NCBI GenBank assembly: GCA_937625935.1 | Contig: OW569357.1 | Coordinates: 186,001 to 250,000, forward strand | From: Tetramitus jugosus | Lineage: Eukaryota; Heterolobosea; Eutetramitea; Acrasida; Vahlkampfiidae | Length of the DNA stretch: 64,000 nucleotides | Reading direction: 5' to 3' | Part shown: positions 10,612 to 21,200 of the stretch, in pieces | How positions within the stretch are numbered: position 1 is the first letter of the stretch | Layout of the letters: each line of letters begins with the position of its first letter | Made by a program: the position numbers and the translations under genes | Notes under the pieces: model-generated | What the model was told of the DNA's origin: nothing | The model's input: the letters and a program-made list of their open reading frames with translations, nothing else | Databases searched by the model: none

Positions 10612-10626
10612 TGGCGCGCCAAAAAA
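10612..10626 (-). promoter_or_regulatory. E2F-like palindrome upstream of the C2CD3-like gene
   Basis: Read on the minus strand this is TTTTTTGGCGCGCCA, which contains TTTGGCGC, an exact match to the E2F/DP consensus TTTSSCGC, inside the 10-bp palindrome TGGCGCGCCA. It lies 74 nt upstream of the start at 10538, within the only 115 bp that separate this gene from the stop of the next minus-strand gene. G/C-only octamers are rare in this AT-rich intergenic DNA. Binding by an E2F protein is inferred, not shown. Confidence 0.45.
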
Positions 10627-10653
10627 TGGATACAATGGACCCAAAGCCCTTTA

Positions 10654-13600
10654 TTATTCTTCAACCATCAATTGCAAAAAGGGGTTGTGCAATAAATGAG
10701 CGTTGCCACTCTTTTGAGCTCTTGGTATCAATTGCTTCATAAACTTGAGGTATTCTTCTGGGAATTTGTTGGCCAACAGTTTCATCAGGAACTTTGCAGC
10801 AAAGAAGGCAACAGCTCCATTGCAATCCTCCAACAGTTGCTTAAAGAAGTGTATGCCAATGCTATCCAAAACTTGACGATTTCTGCTACACTTCTCAATA
10901 ATGAACAATATGCAGATGATCCTAACTCGCTCCACTTGCTCGACATCGGTGCCACGAATGGAAGAAGATGTGCGAGAGGATGGTGAGGACACAATAGCAC
11001 TCAATGATGTAAAGATAAAGTGTAGAATAGAGATGGATACTTCTTTGAGCAGTCTGAATGATACACATGACTTTCCAGAGAGGAACAGTGAGTACATGTC
11101 CATGTCGCACTCATTGACACTTCTGTGCGCATGGTTGGTTCGTTTCTTGTTGTTTGTTGTTGTGAGAGAATCGTCATCATGATCATCGTTATGATTGTAC
11201 ATGCAGTGATTCGTGCCATCGTCACACTCGCTGCCAATCATGAAGTTGTTTGCATGATGATAATGATCTTCGTTGCTGCATAAGCCACCGTGTATCATGT
11301 TATCATACGGACCATGTGATCGAGTATTGTCTCGTAGCTTGTTCTTGCCATTGCCTGCTGTTGTTGTGGATCCACTCGGGTTGGTCAACGAGATGGGATA
11401 CATGTGCACAAAACTCATGATAATGGAGAACATGTCCAACAGAACAATGGCAGACATGTTTGTATGACTCGTCAATCGCAACAAACTATTGTTCATCATT
11501 GTAAACAGTAGTTTGAGACGATCGGGATCACCATGAGATTGGAACTTTGACTTTTGGAAATGAATCAGACGATTGAGCGCACTCAAGTAGGCCAATTGAT
11601 CATGTTCGTCCTGTGATAAGCTCAAGTCGTTCATCAAAGTGTCCAATGATTGCTTCAATTTTTCAAAATAGGAGGCATTGGATTGATTGATGAGGCGTTG
11701 AGAGGAGGAAGTAGTCGGTGGCATCCAATACTGATTGTTCTTGTGAGGGCTGTGAAGCATATTCGCAGCACTACTGTTGTTGTTGTTGTTGTTGTTGGCT
11801 GATGCTTCATCCACCCACTTGAGCACAGAGAAAAACAAGTATTGTCCACTTCTCTGCTCCATTGAATCCTTGGATTTCAACAGAGAAGACAACAAATGGA
11901 TGCACGTGTGATAGTTGGACGACAATGAACCATCACTCTCATCATCATCATCACCACTACTACGGCTATTATTGTTGTTCATGGCAAGTCCAGTACTAAT
12001 GAGTTCATTGGCAATCTGAGAACACTCACTCTCCATGGCACAATAAGACTTTGCAATTTGATACATTTGAATACAAAAGGAGATAATGTTCTGTTGAATG
12101 GATTCTCTGACACTTGAATTGTGATAAAAGTAATTGTTGTTGTTCAATGTTAGTGGGCTATTGCTAGAGTTATTGTTATTGTTATTGCTATTGTTGTTGT
12201 TGTTGTTTGAAGTGTTATTTTGATGATATTCATTGAGATAGCACATGAATAGAGATTTGCTCAATGATTGAATCATGTCCAATGGTAGATAGATGAACAT
12301 TTGCTGCATGTGATAGGGAGCACTCACTTTGGCAAACAACTCAAACAACAAGTGATAGTAGTATGAATAGTGATAATCATTGTTGTTGCTGTTGCTGTTG
12401 TTGTTGTTGTTGGAAGAGGAGGATTGTTGTTGTTGTTGACTACTACTACTACTATTATTATTGTTGTTGTTGTTATTGTTGACCCATAGTTGATACCAAC
12501 AATACTCGTAAAGAATGACAAACAAATTGTTTCTGACATGAATATTGTGATATTGAATGTACATGTCAATGATGGATGAGATACCACCAATCATTTGCAA
12601 TTTAGTGTCATCCAAGTGATAACTGATGGATGTGTTTGTTGATGATTGATTATTGTTACTTATTGTACTACCGCTACTGCTGCCACCACCACCACCACTA
12701 CTACTACTATTGCTTGCATTATTCATGGGATCAATGACAGGGAGATCACCAACAGTGTTTGACATTCTCTTGCCCTGCAAATAAAAATGGTTCAAGTGAT
12801 GAATAGACATGATTGAATTGGTCATCCATTGAATCAACAATGACAGAGAATCGTTGCTACAATTGTTGTAATACTTGACTTTCATGTGATACTTCATATG
12901 ATGATGATGATGATGATGATGATGACCATGATGATTGTTATTGTTGTTGTTATTGTTGTTGTTGTTGTGATTGATATGAGTGTGAAGGTCTCTATTGCTC
13001 ATGTGATAAAGTTGAACAAAGTGATGAATGACTCTGACATCTAACATTTGAACCATGGACATGGGTATCATCATCGTTAGCATCATCATTGTTTGATTGT
13101 TGTTAGAATGGTTGTGATGATGATGATGATGAGAACCACTGTGATATCTATTGTTAGTACTGCTACTTCTACTTCTACTGCTACTGGAGCGATAATTGAG
13201 ATTCTGATGATTATTGTACAATTGTTGTTGATGCACACAATGATTGATAATGGTGATGAATGAGAAGAGACAGTGATAGGCACTGTTCCACACGAGTGCA
13301 TCTCTCTCATGATTCAACAACAAGAACAGAACCATATCACAATACTTTTGAAACAAATCCACGACAATCATCATGACATTCATGTGATTCATCACAGTGG
13401 AAATGGCAGCACTACCATTCACATTACTACTACTATTATTATTACTGTTATTATTACTGTTATTATTCTTCTGATGCTGACTCTTGTAGAGAGAGGAGAT
13501 CATGGCTTGAATCGTACCAGAGTCATCTACCCGTTCAATAGAATAGTGCAACAGATTGAACAGAAAATCAAATGAGTGAACCCTAATGTGAGCATGAGGT

Positions 13601-15864
13601 GATTCAATCATTTCCAAGAAGAAACTTGTCAATTGTTGTCTACTATGACTACTACTACTACTACTATTGTTATTGTTGGAATGAGTGGTGTACAGGGATG
13701 AAAAGTGATCCTTGATCAATCGAATCGATGATTGAATCATAATCTCATAATCAATCATATGACTACTACTACTACTATTGCTACTATCACCATCATGAGG
13801 AGAAGATTCATGACTATTGTTGTTGTTATTGTTATTATTGTTATTATGACTAGTAGTAGTAGTAGTAGTAGTTGTAGGAGTACTACTCTGATAATAATCA
13901 TTGGTCAGTAACATCATGTCCAACAATTCATTCAATGATGTTTGATCAGTCACATGTTGTTGTTGTTGTTGTGCATGATTCATCTTCACAGTACTATTAT
14001 TGTAAGGAATGAGAAACAAGTGTGACAAGATGCGATAGTAGAATGATGAAGAAGAAGCAGATGATGCCTCTGCTGTTGTTGTTGTGGCACCACTAGCAGC
14101 ACTAGTACTAGTACTAGTACTCACATGTGCAACATCAATACCACCACCATCCATCATTGAATGATTGTTGTTGTTGTTGTTGTTGTTGTGACTCATAAAA
14201 CCAGTGCTGCTGGATTTGGAATGATTCTTCTTCTTGCTTGGAGTGCTCTGTGGTGAATGCAATTGTTGTTGTTGTGTCTGTCTAGGTGATGACAATTGTT
14301 GTTGTTGTTGATTGACATCCTTCTTCTGTTTCTTGTATTGAATCACAGTATCAATTTGTTTCTGAAGTGAAGACAAGTGATTGATTTGTAGCATGTTGGT
14401 TGTGTCAATCTCTGGTGACTTGTCTTCAAACTTTGAATGTGTTTTGAATTGTGCACCCATGTATACATTGTTCTCCAACAAATGATTCTTGTTGTTATGG
14501 TGAGATGGTTGTTGTTGTTGTTGTTGTGAAGAAGAAGAATCAAATGTTGTTGTTGTTGATGATGATGATGATGATTGATACTTGTATTGCACTAGATCAT
14601 TGCTCATCATCATGGATAGCATAGTCATGTACAGGAGATGATTCTGTTGATCTGTTGTAGATGATGATGATGGCGATGATGATGATGGTGATGATGATTC
14701 CATGCTGAATCGATTGTGAAGATGATGATTCAATGATTGAGGTGATGATGAATCAAATTGACTATAGTACTGATTGGTACCACTGTTGGCAATGGCTGAT
14801 GATGATGATGACGGTACAGCAGTCGTAACAGTCGTAGTAGTAGTCAACACATCATTCACTGCATCACTAGCACTAGCACTAGCACTAGTAGTAGAATTGT
14901 TATTGTTGTTATTGTTGTTGTTGTTGGATGATGAGTAATCTCTAATGTACATGTTCCACTCTGTCAATGATGAATGATTGTTATGACTGGATGATGATAC
15001 TGATGATACTGATGATGATGACATGACTCTCTCAATATAATTCTTGATGAACACGAGTGTCTTGTTCAATAAAACAGGCAAAGTGATTTGTTGTTCGAAA
15101 GAGACACTAGCAGTCTTATTATTGTTATTGTTGTTGTTGTTATTGTTGTTCATCATGATACATTGATGACAAAAGGAGTGAATTTGAATCAGTACGGATA
15201 CACTGGGACGATAATTTTTCAAGAATTGTTTCATCAATTCCATACACTTGCTCATGATGATGACATGAGAATAATAGTAGGATGATGCATGTTGTTGTTG
15301 TTGTTGTTGATTGGTAGTAGTGGTGGTAGTGGTATTGGTGGTGATACTTGTTGATGAAGCACTCGTTGCATTATTGGTGGTACTTGTTGTGTCATTGGCC
15401 AACAACGAGATGTTGTTATTGTTGTTTGAATTGATGGATGATGATGATACGGATGATGATGACACAATGAGCATTTCTTGTTGTAAACATCGATTCAACA
15501 ACTCTACATAGACGACATCACACGTGTTCTGATTCATCAAATAATCTTCAATCGAATCATAAAACTGTTTGTATTCACTGTTGGGCTTATTGTCACAAAA
15601 GGTAATTTCTGTAATGAGGTCCTTGATGACATTCTGTACCATTCTGACACGGGAGATGGCCACTTGACCCATAAAGCTCATGGAAGAACGAGGAGTGCCA
15701 TTGTTACTGCCACCACCACCTCCAATGGATACTGATGATGATGATGATCCGAGCACAACATTGGGTGGTGGGGAAGGATGAGTGGGTGATGCGTTGTTGA
15801 CGGAGGAGGATGATGATGATGGAGAAGGAGAGGGTGGATTGGCGATGAGCAATGGCGTGGTCAT
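10654..15864 (-). CDS. very large Asn/Ser-rich protein with armadillo-like helical segments
   Basis: Single exon, about 1,736 residues from the Met at 15864. An in-frame Met 25 codons upstream (15939) is possible, but 15864 has the A-rich leader seen at other starts here. Dozens of Asn, Ser, Gln, Thr and His homopolymers interrupt short blocks of normal helical sequence, for example around ISRVRMVQNVIKDLITEITF, LTSFFLEMIESPHAHIRVHS and the C-terminal 90 residues (FFKQLLEDCNGAVAFFAAKF). The blocks look like alpha-helical (armadillo/HEAT-type) repeats split by inserted low-complexity loops. There is no signal peptide, membrane segment or catalytic motif. The conserved C-terminus suggests a real, widely distributed scaffold family that I cannot name. 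The frame is open throughout despite the repeats, which argues for selection. Confidence 0.7.
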   Translation of the reverse strand: MTTPLLIANPPSPSPSSSSSSVNNASPTHPSPPPNVVLGSSSSSVSIGGGGGSNNGTPRSSMSFMGQVAISRVRMVQNVIKDLITEITFCDNKPNSEYKQFYDSIEDYLMNQNTCDVVYVELLNRCLQQEMLIVSSSSVSSSSINSNNNNNISLLANDTTSTTNNATSASSTSITTNTTTTTTTNQQQQQQHASSYYYSHVIIMSKCMELMKQFLKNYRPSVSVLIQIHSFCHQCIMMNNNNNNNNNNNKTASVSFEQQITLPVLLNKTLVFIKNYIERVMSSSSVSSVSSSSHNNHSSLTEWNMYIRDYSSSNNNNNNNNNNSTTSASASASDAVNDVLTTTTTVTTAVPSSSSSAIANSGTNQYYSQFDSSSPQSLNHHLHNRFSMESSSPSSSSPSSSSTTDQQNHLLYMTMLSMMMSNDLVQYKYQSSSSSSTTTTFDSSSSQQQQQQPSHHNNKNHLLENNVYMGAQFKTHSKFEDKSPEIDTTNMLQINHLSSLQKQIDTVIQYKKQKKDVNQQQQQLSSPRQTQQQQLHSPQSTPSKKKNHSKSSSTGFMSHNNNNNNNNHSMMDGGGIDVAHVSTSTSTSAASGATTTTAEASSASSSSFYYRILSHLFLIPYNNSTVKMNHAQQQQQHVTDQTSLNELLDMMLLTNDYYQSSTPTTTTTTTTSHNNNNNNNNNNSHESSPHDGDSSNSSSSSHMIDYEIMIQSSIRLIKDHFSSLYTTHSNNNNSSSSSSHSRQQLTSFFLEMIESPHAHIRVHSFDFLFNLLHYSIERVDDSGTIQAMISSLYKSQHQKNNNSNNNSNNNSSSNVNGSAAISTVMNHMNVMMIVVDLFQKYCDMVLFLLLNHERDALVWNSAYHCLFSFITIINHCVHQQQLYNNHQNLNYRSSSSRSRSSSTNNRYHSGSHHHHHHNHSNNNQTMMMLTMMIPMSMVQMLDVRVIHHFVQLYHMSNRDLHTHINHNNNNNNNNNNNHHGHHHHHHHHHMKYHMKVKYYNNCSNDSLSLLIQWMTNSIMSIHHLNHFYLQGKRMSNTVGDLPVIDPMNNASNSSSSGGGGGSSSGSTISNNNQSSTNTSISYHLDDTKLQMIGGISSIIDMYIQYHNIHVRNNLFVILYEYCWYQLWVNNNNNNNNNSSSSSQQQQQSSSSNNNNNSNSNNNDYHYSYYYHLLFELFAKVSAPYHMQQMFIYLPLDMIQSLSKSLFMCYLNEYHQNNTSNNNNNNSNNNNNNSSNSPLTLNNNNYFYHNSSVRESIQQNIISFCIQMYQIAKSYCAMESECSQIANELISTGLAMNNNNSRSSGDDDDESDGSLSSNYHTCIHLLSSLLKSKDSMEQRSGQYLFFSVLKWVDEASANNNNNNNSSAANMLHSPHKNNQYWMPPTTSSSQRLINQSNASYFEKLKQSLDTLMNDLSLSQDEHDQLAYLSALNRLIHFQKSKFQSHGDPDRLKLLFTMMNNSLLRLTSHTNMSAIVLLDMFSIIMSFVHMYPISLTNPSGSTTTAGNGKNKLRDNTRSHGPYDNMIHGGLCSNEDHYHHANNFMIGSECDDGTNHCMYNHNDDHDDDSLTTTNNKKRTNHAHRSVNECDMDMYSLFLSGKSCVSFRLLKEVSISILHFIFTSLSAIVSSPSSRTSSSIRGTDVEQVERVRIICILFIIEKCSRNRQVLDSIGIHFFKQLLEDCNGAVAFFAAKFLMKLLANKFPEEYLKFMKQLIPRAQKSGNAHLLHNPFLQLMVEE

Positions 15865-16740
15865 GGTTTCAGTTTTGTTTGTTTTTTTTTGTTTTTTGCT
15901 TGTGTTATTCCTTTGTGACCAAAGCGAATCATCTTTCAATCAAGAGTTAGTTTGAGGCGCAATCACGGCATTGGCGACAGAATCACATGGTCCGTAGGTG
16001 AGCGTTCCCTGAGTGCAGCCAAAAAGAATGTGCAACGCATTGGGCAGACAACGAGACTGAGTCACATAAGATAGACACGACATTATTGATTTAGGGAAAG
16101 ATAGATTTAATAGATTAATACTCATGAGTTAACAGACTTCATTTCCGGAAATAACAATTTATAAACTATTTATATTAAAATTAATAATTAATCAATAATA
16201 AGTATTAAGGAGAGTATTAGATTCAAACTACATAGCATTATTTTCGAACTTCTGTTAGATATGTGAAATAAGATTACGTGCTTAATCTTTCATGATTCAA
16301 TCATCAGAATCGATTAACTTTCGGTATATTGTTCCTTATCATCCTCATTTATGTTGACTGTTTTTTATTACCAGCAAACACGATTTTTGGGTTTTGTTGC
16401 TCAGAGAACATTGTCAGCACTGCCGCGGTTAGATGGACCATTTTTTATGGTCACATCTTGAGCTTATGTGAATTCACATTGCTGTTCCTTCTTCATTCTT
16501 TCGGATCTTTGGCCAACCCCTGTAAATTCTCTAGGAAGATCCAAAAATAGTTTGACGGATACAATTTACTGAAAGGGATTCGAATACAACCTGATAAAAT
16601 GAAAAATAACAACTGTCAATTGTACAAGAATCTAATTCAATTCAGATTTGGAAAGATAAAAATCAAGTTGGTTGCCTTTGATACCAATTCCACAACAAAC
16701 CAAACCAAATTAATCTGAATAATCCTCTAATACCATTGAA
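15865..16740. other. 876-bp gene-poor interval
   Basis: This holds the promoter of the large minus-strand gene and that of the secreted Cys-rich gene. A GCGC core at 15957-15960 lies 93 nt upstream of the 15864 start. A minus-strand frame at about 15943-16125 has a protein-like, Cys-containing C-terminal end (LTYGPCDSVANAVIAPQ). It is short (61 codons) with no recognisable family, so I leave it uncalled. From 16130 to 16330 the DNA is extremely AT-rich. I see no RNA gene. Confidence 0.5.
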
Positions 16741-17226
16741 ATGAAAGTTTTCAACATCATTGCCAGTTGCTTTTTCCTTTGCCTCATTTTGGGCACATTG
16801 AGTGTTCAAGGAACAGGTGTAGGTACTTGTCAACAGAAGGTTGCACTCTGCGCTGCTCAACCAAACACTCCATTGTGTTGCAGATGGACTCCCCCTCCAG
16901 TGAATGGAGTTCCAACTCCAACTCAAGAACAATGTTACAGCAGCACTCAATACAACTGTATCACTGATTTGTCAGTTGGTGATGCATGCTTGTGCCCAAC
17001 TGGTCTTCGATGCTGCAACAAGGCTTGTTATGATACTGCCATCCATACTTGTGCAGTCAACAATCAACCATCCTCTGGAGCACCTGCTCGTCAACTCTGC
17101 CCTGTCTCTGCTCCATTGTCTTGCAACGGTGCTTGCTACTCATCTCAACTCTTCCAATGTTGCCCAGGTGCTCCAGGTCAAGGTGGAAACTTGAGACCAG
17201 TTGGAACTCAATGCCCTGTGTTCTAA
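16741..17226 (+). CDS. small secreted Cys-rich protein, possible CBM52-type glucan-binding repeats
   Basis: Single exon, 161 residues. A clear signal peptide (FNIIASCFFLCLILGTLSVQG) precedes about 135 residues with many Cys. The pattern Cys-Tyr-x-x-x-x-x-x-Cys followed by Leu-Cys-Pro and Cys-Asn-x-Ala-Cys-Tyr occurs about three times (QCYSSTQYNC, CCNKACYDTAIHTC, SCNGACYSSQLFQCC). It recalls the small carbohydrate-binding repeat at the end of fungal endo-1,3-beta-glucanases (CBM52). No catalytic domain is attached. A role in binding beta-glucan, in the cyst wall or on food microbes, is an inference. Start and stop are unambiguous, and an AATAAA follows at about 17338. Alternatives are a cyst-wall structural protein or a secreted protease-inhibitor-like fold. 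Confidence 0.7.
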   Translation: MKVFNIIASCFFLCLILGTLSVQGTGVGTCQQKVALCAAQPNTPLCCRWTPPPVNGVPTPTQEQCYSSTQYNCITDLSVGDACLCPTGLRCCNKACYDTAIHTCAVNNQPSSGAPARQLCPVSAPLSCNGACYSSQLFQCCPGAPGQGGNLRPVGTQCPVF

Positions 17227-17359
17227 TCTCGTGATAGAGGAGAAGATTCTTCTCCGAAGAACTATTGATTGTAAATAGACTTGCCAAAGGAAACCAACTC
17301 AAGGACTAAGACGTTTCGGACCAGAATTCTGCAAACCAATAAATAGATCCTGTTTTTCG

Positions 17360-18137
17360 TGAACATTTTTTCTTGTAGATTGCGCCAGACGGAAACAGTA
17401 AACTGGAACTGGAACATGCGATTGTTCAACTACTACGAGAATATCAGAGCAGAGGATTATGAGCCCGAGCCTGAACACTTCCTAATATTCGAACAGGGAG
17501 CAATTACTCAACCAAAATGCAACAGAATATGCACGCAAATCCTTTAGTTGGTGAAATGTAAAAAGAACAGTAAAGGCACTTTAAGAATCCAAAAAGAGAG
17601 CTGTGGGTTTGCCAATGACTACTCAGTGCAGCAGCCGTTCCCAAATCACGCAAATCCCCAACCATTCTTAACTTTTTTTGCTTTCCTTGCCGTTTCCATG
17701 CACACTAGTACGTAAGACGAGCAGCCTATCGATTAATACCCGTCAGAAGATTTTGGAAGCCAGTGACAGGTTATCAGGCGTTTCAACGATTGAGCTAGGG
17801 ATCAGACAATAAGAAACAGTTGAAATTAATTGAAGCAATGAGAAACACACTGATGGTCAGAGCTCAGACAATTCTTTAGTTCCATCTGTGGAGGTTCTGA
17901 GCAAGAGAGCTTGTTCAACAATGGGAAGCTGCGAGAGAACGTCAAATGAGTTTCCCTTCTGGATGTATGGTCGTCCATGGAGTTGGAGGAACAGAGAAGC
18001 TTGATTTGAAGGAGTTGCAAGTGTCTCATGAGGAGTCGTTTGATGCCAATTCTCGTGCCAAGGAGTTGGAGCAACAAATGATGAAATTGGCCAATGAAAG
18101 AAATACACTCGCAAGAAAGAAGATTATTGGGTTTTAA
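17360..18137 (+). pseudogene. coding-like fragments without a continuous gene
   Basis: Within the gene-free interval 17227-18289, two plus-strand pieces read like protein but cannot be joined confidently. The first follows an acceptor-like TTCTTGTAG at about 17378 and reads APDGNSKLELEHAIVQLLRE before a stop. The second runs from about 17900 to the TAA at 18137 and contains ELVQQWEAARERQ, then KELEQQMMKLANERNTL. An in-frame stop lies just before it, and an adjacent frame also looks coding for a short distance. This fits either an unrecognised intron-containing gene with a small coiled coil or a decayed copy of one. I could not reconstruct an intact frame. The rest of the interval is the leader of NUP210, with a GCGC core at 18185. 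Confidence 0.35.
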
Positions 18138-18289
18138 CAACCGCCAATCTCCGCTTCAAGAAAATGTGAAAAATGATGCAGCCCGCGCAAAAAAATTCTT
18201 GTGAGAAAAATATAAACACAAACACAAACACAAAAAAAAACAAAGTGTGCGAGCGTGTGTGAGGGGTGAGATCAAACAACAACAATATC

Positions 18290-21200
18290 ATGATCGTCGT
18301 GTGGAAACAAATTCAATTCTTCTTACTGTTATCGTTACTCATCATCGCATCACTATGTTCGATTCATGCCGCAAGTGTTGATGATGATGATCATCAATAT
18401 AAACTATCCCAACAGTCCATCTTGTTGCCCTACTATGGTAAACCATATGAATTGAAATTGGTCATGCACAACAACAACAATGATCATCAAGTGTGTGCAG
18501 ATTGGAAATCATCTGATGATTCTTCTCTTCACATTGTCAAGAGTGAATGCAATCGAGTATTCATTGAACCAGTAGTCTACTCCACTACTACTACTACTGA
18601 TTCTTCATCACATCATCATCACTTGATGAGAAGAGTGGCTCGCATTGTGGCTACATTGAACAATGGAGAAACATTGGAATGCACAGTGTTTATGGCACAA
18701 TTGAAGCGTATGTTGTTTTTTTTTACAGCCATTTTCAATAATCATATATATATATAGTTGTTGTTGTACTTGTACTTGTTGTACTTGTTGACTGACACAC
18801 ATTCACACACACACATGGCAACTCAATCACTTAGAGATTGAAATGGCAACTCAATCAAAGAAATTAACTGTTCTTCAACTGTGGGAAACTGTGTATTTGC
18901 AAGGAAGAGACAATGATGGTAATTTGTTTACGACTCTTGATGGATTTCATGTCAATGAATGGAAAATGTATGCGAGCGATATACACTGTTTTTTTTTATT
19001 GTATTCTCAACAACAACAAACACATGTGCTCACACAATAATCTTTAAAAAAAAAACAACAGAAACAACAACAAGATTAGAGTGATGGAACATGGTGCTAC
19101 ATGGGCAAAGTTGATGGGTATTCAAGCAGGTCACGTCAATGTATCGGTCACTGGTTCGTTTGATACCCAATCATCATCATCATCATCAGCAGTAGTCGTA
19201 CCAACAACAAGCTATGAAACAAGTGAATCATTCTTTGTCATGGATCAATTCAGAATTGCATCACCTACTTGTCACATTATCCTACCAGGCACCACTGTTC
19301 GTTATCAAGTAGAGAAATTATCATCAGTCAACAACAACAATAACAACAACAACAATCAACAGAATGAATTTGTTGCCATTAGTCACAGCAATGATGATTT
19401 CGAGTGGTCAGTAGAGAATGAATCCATTGGTCAAATGATTGTGGCAACAGGTGAGTTTGTAGCCATGAAACCAGGCATGACTCGCATCTTTTTCAGAGAG
19501 AAAAAGTTTGGAGATTTGAATGCTGCAGTGTTCCATGTGCGTGTTGCATTGCCAGACAAGACACACTTGTCACTCGACCATATCAACCACAACCATATCA
19601 ACAACAACAACAACAACAAGAAGCAACAAGACTTGGAACAACAACAACAACAACATGGCGAACATCTCATGATGAATGAGACGTATACTGCTACATGGAA
19701 CTTGTTGACCAGTGACAATCAAGTGATTCAGTGCTGGTCTCTCAACAATGACTATGAAATGAATTGGTCCATTGTGAACATGGAGGGACACGTCACTGGT
19801 CATGCACTGGAGAATCATAATGTCCAGATTCACACCAGTTTTGAACCATTATTGGATCAATACTCTTTCCAATTCAAGTCTCAACTCAAGCCATTGTCTC
19901 CCCATGCCATCAAGTATGGAAAAGAAGCAGTGGACAAGAGTGAGTCTACCTCTAGATTCATTGTGTATCAATTGTTGAGTCATGAACCCTCTTCTACTCT
20001 TATTATTCCACCCAATCACATTCATGTGTTGAATGTCAGGGGAGGATCAGGCAAGTATCACATGAGAGTGTTGGTGGATGCTGATCGTGATGTGTTGCAC
20101 TTGGATCATCACACCATGACCATTTCATCTCATGAACCGACACATGGATTCATTCCTGTGATGATTTATGATGCACATGAACCATTGAATCACATTACAA
20201 TTCAAGTCAATGTCATTGCACCAGGTGTGCCAAAGATTACTGGAATACGTGATGTGTTGGTGTCATCTACCACTGCATCTACTCTTGCTGCCTCTACTAC
20301 TACTACTACAGGTGTTGCGACTGTGACGACCACTGCCACGGGAGATGAAGTCTGTGTTCACATTGTTCCTCAGAGCAATGATCCACAATACTTGAACTAT
20401 ACCTCATTCAATTTGAAGGTTCTGATTGAAGAAACAAGAGAGAGAGACTATGGTGTGTTTGAATCACGTTGCCACAGCTCTTGTCCTCACTATCGTCATC
20501 GTGTCTCACCATCTCCATCACGTGACACTAGCAATGAATATGTGGCATGCTTCAAGGCCATGAGAAAGGGAGTCACCAAGTTCCTCATCTCCTACTTGTC
20601 CTATCCTGTAGTTGATATTGATACCTCATCAATCTCATGCGACACTGATGTCAGATCTGTTGCTGATCACAACAAGAAGAGAGCAACTACTGCAGTGAGC
20701 CGCGAAACTTCCAACAATTACAAGATTACATGTGGTGAATTCCTGTTGGGTGCCTATGAACCATTGAAATGGCTCCAATTCACATCTGCCACTGCAGATC
20801 ACCGCGATCATCAGGCCAGCACTGCAGCAGCCATCACTACCCTCGGTCTATCCAACAATCTGACCATTATCAATGGACCTGAGCCATGGGACGTGTACTC
20901 TGAAATCTCTGATCGCATGATTCACAACAAGAACCAATTGGCAACTCAACAATTGTCCAATCACATGAACAGAAGAATGTATGAGATGCAATGCGTGCAC
21001 ACTGGTGTTTCTCTTGTGGAGTTTGAAACGAGACACATTCATCACACCATTGATCAACCAATTGTGGACAATGTGAACACACTCGCTGCCATGGGACTCA
21101 AGATTAGCAAACAAGTCAACTGTCATCACCCATACAGCACAAAGTTGGTTCTCGTCAACAAGGAATCCAATCAAGTTATTGCAGATACAACTGGATCATC

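Noticed and set aside
10539..10664. 42-codon extension of the C2CD3-like frame
   Set aside because: It runs through the E2F-like site to the stop of the neighbouring gene, leaving no space for a promoter.
12890..15350. Dense CAA/GAT/TTG triplet arrays considered as a satellite or CRISPR-like array
   Set aside because: They are codon runs inside one open frame, with no constant repeat-spacer periodicity.
16329..16550. Plus-strand frame of 73 codons in the AT-rich interval
   Set aside because: Hydrophobic, unbiased by codon use, no leader and no similarity to a known family.
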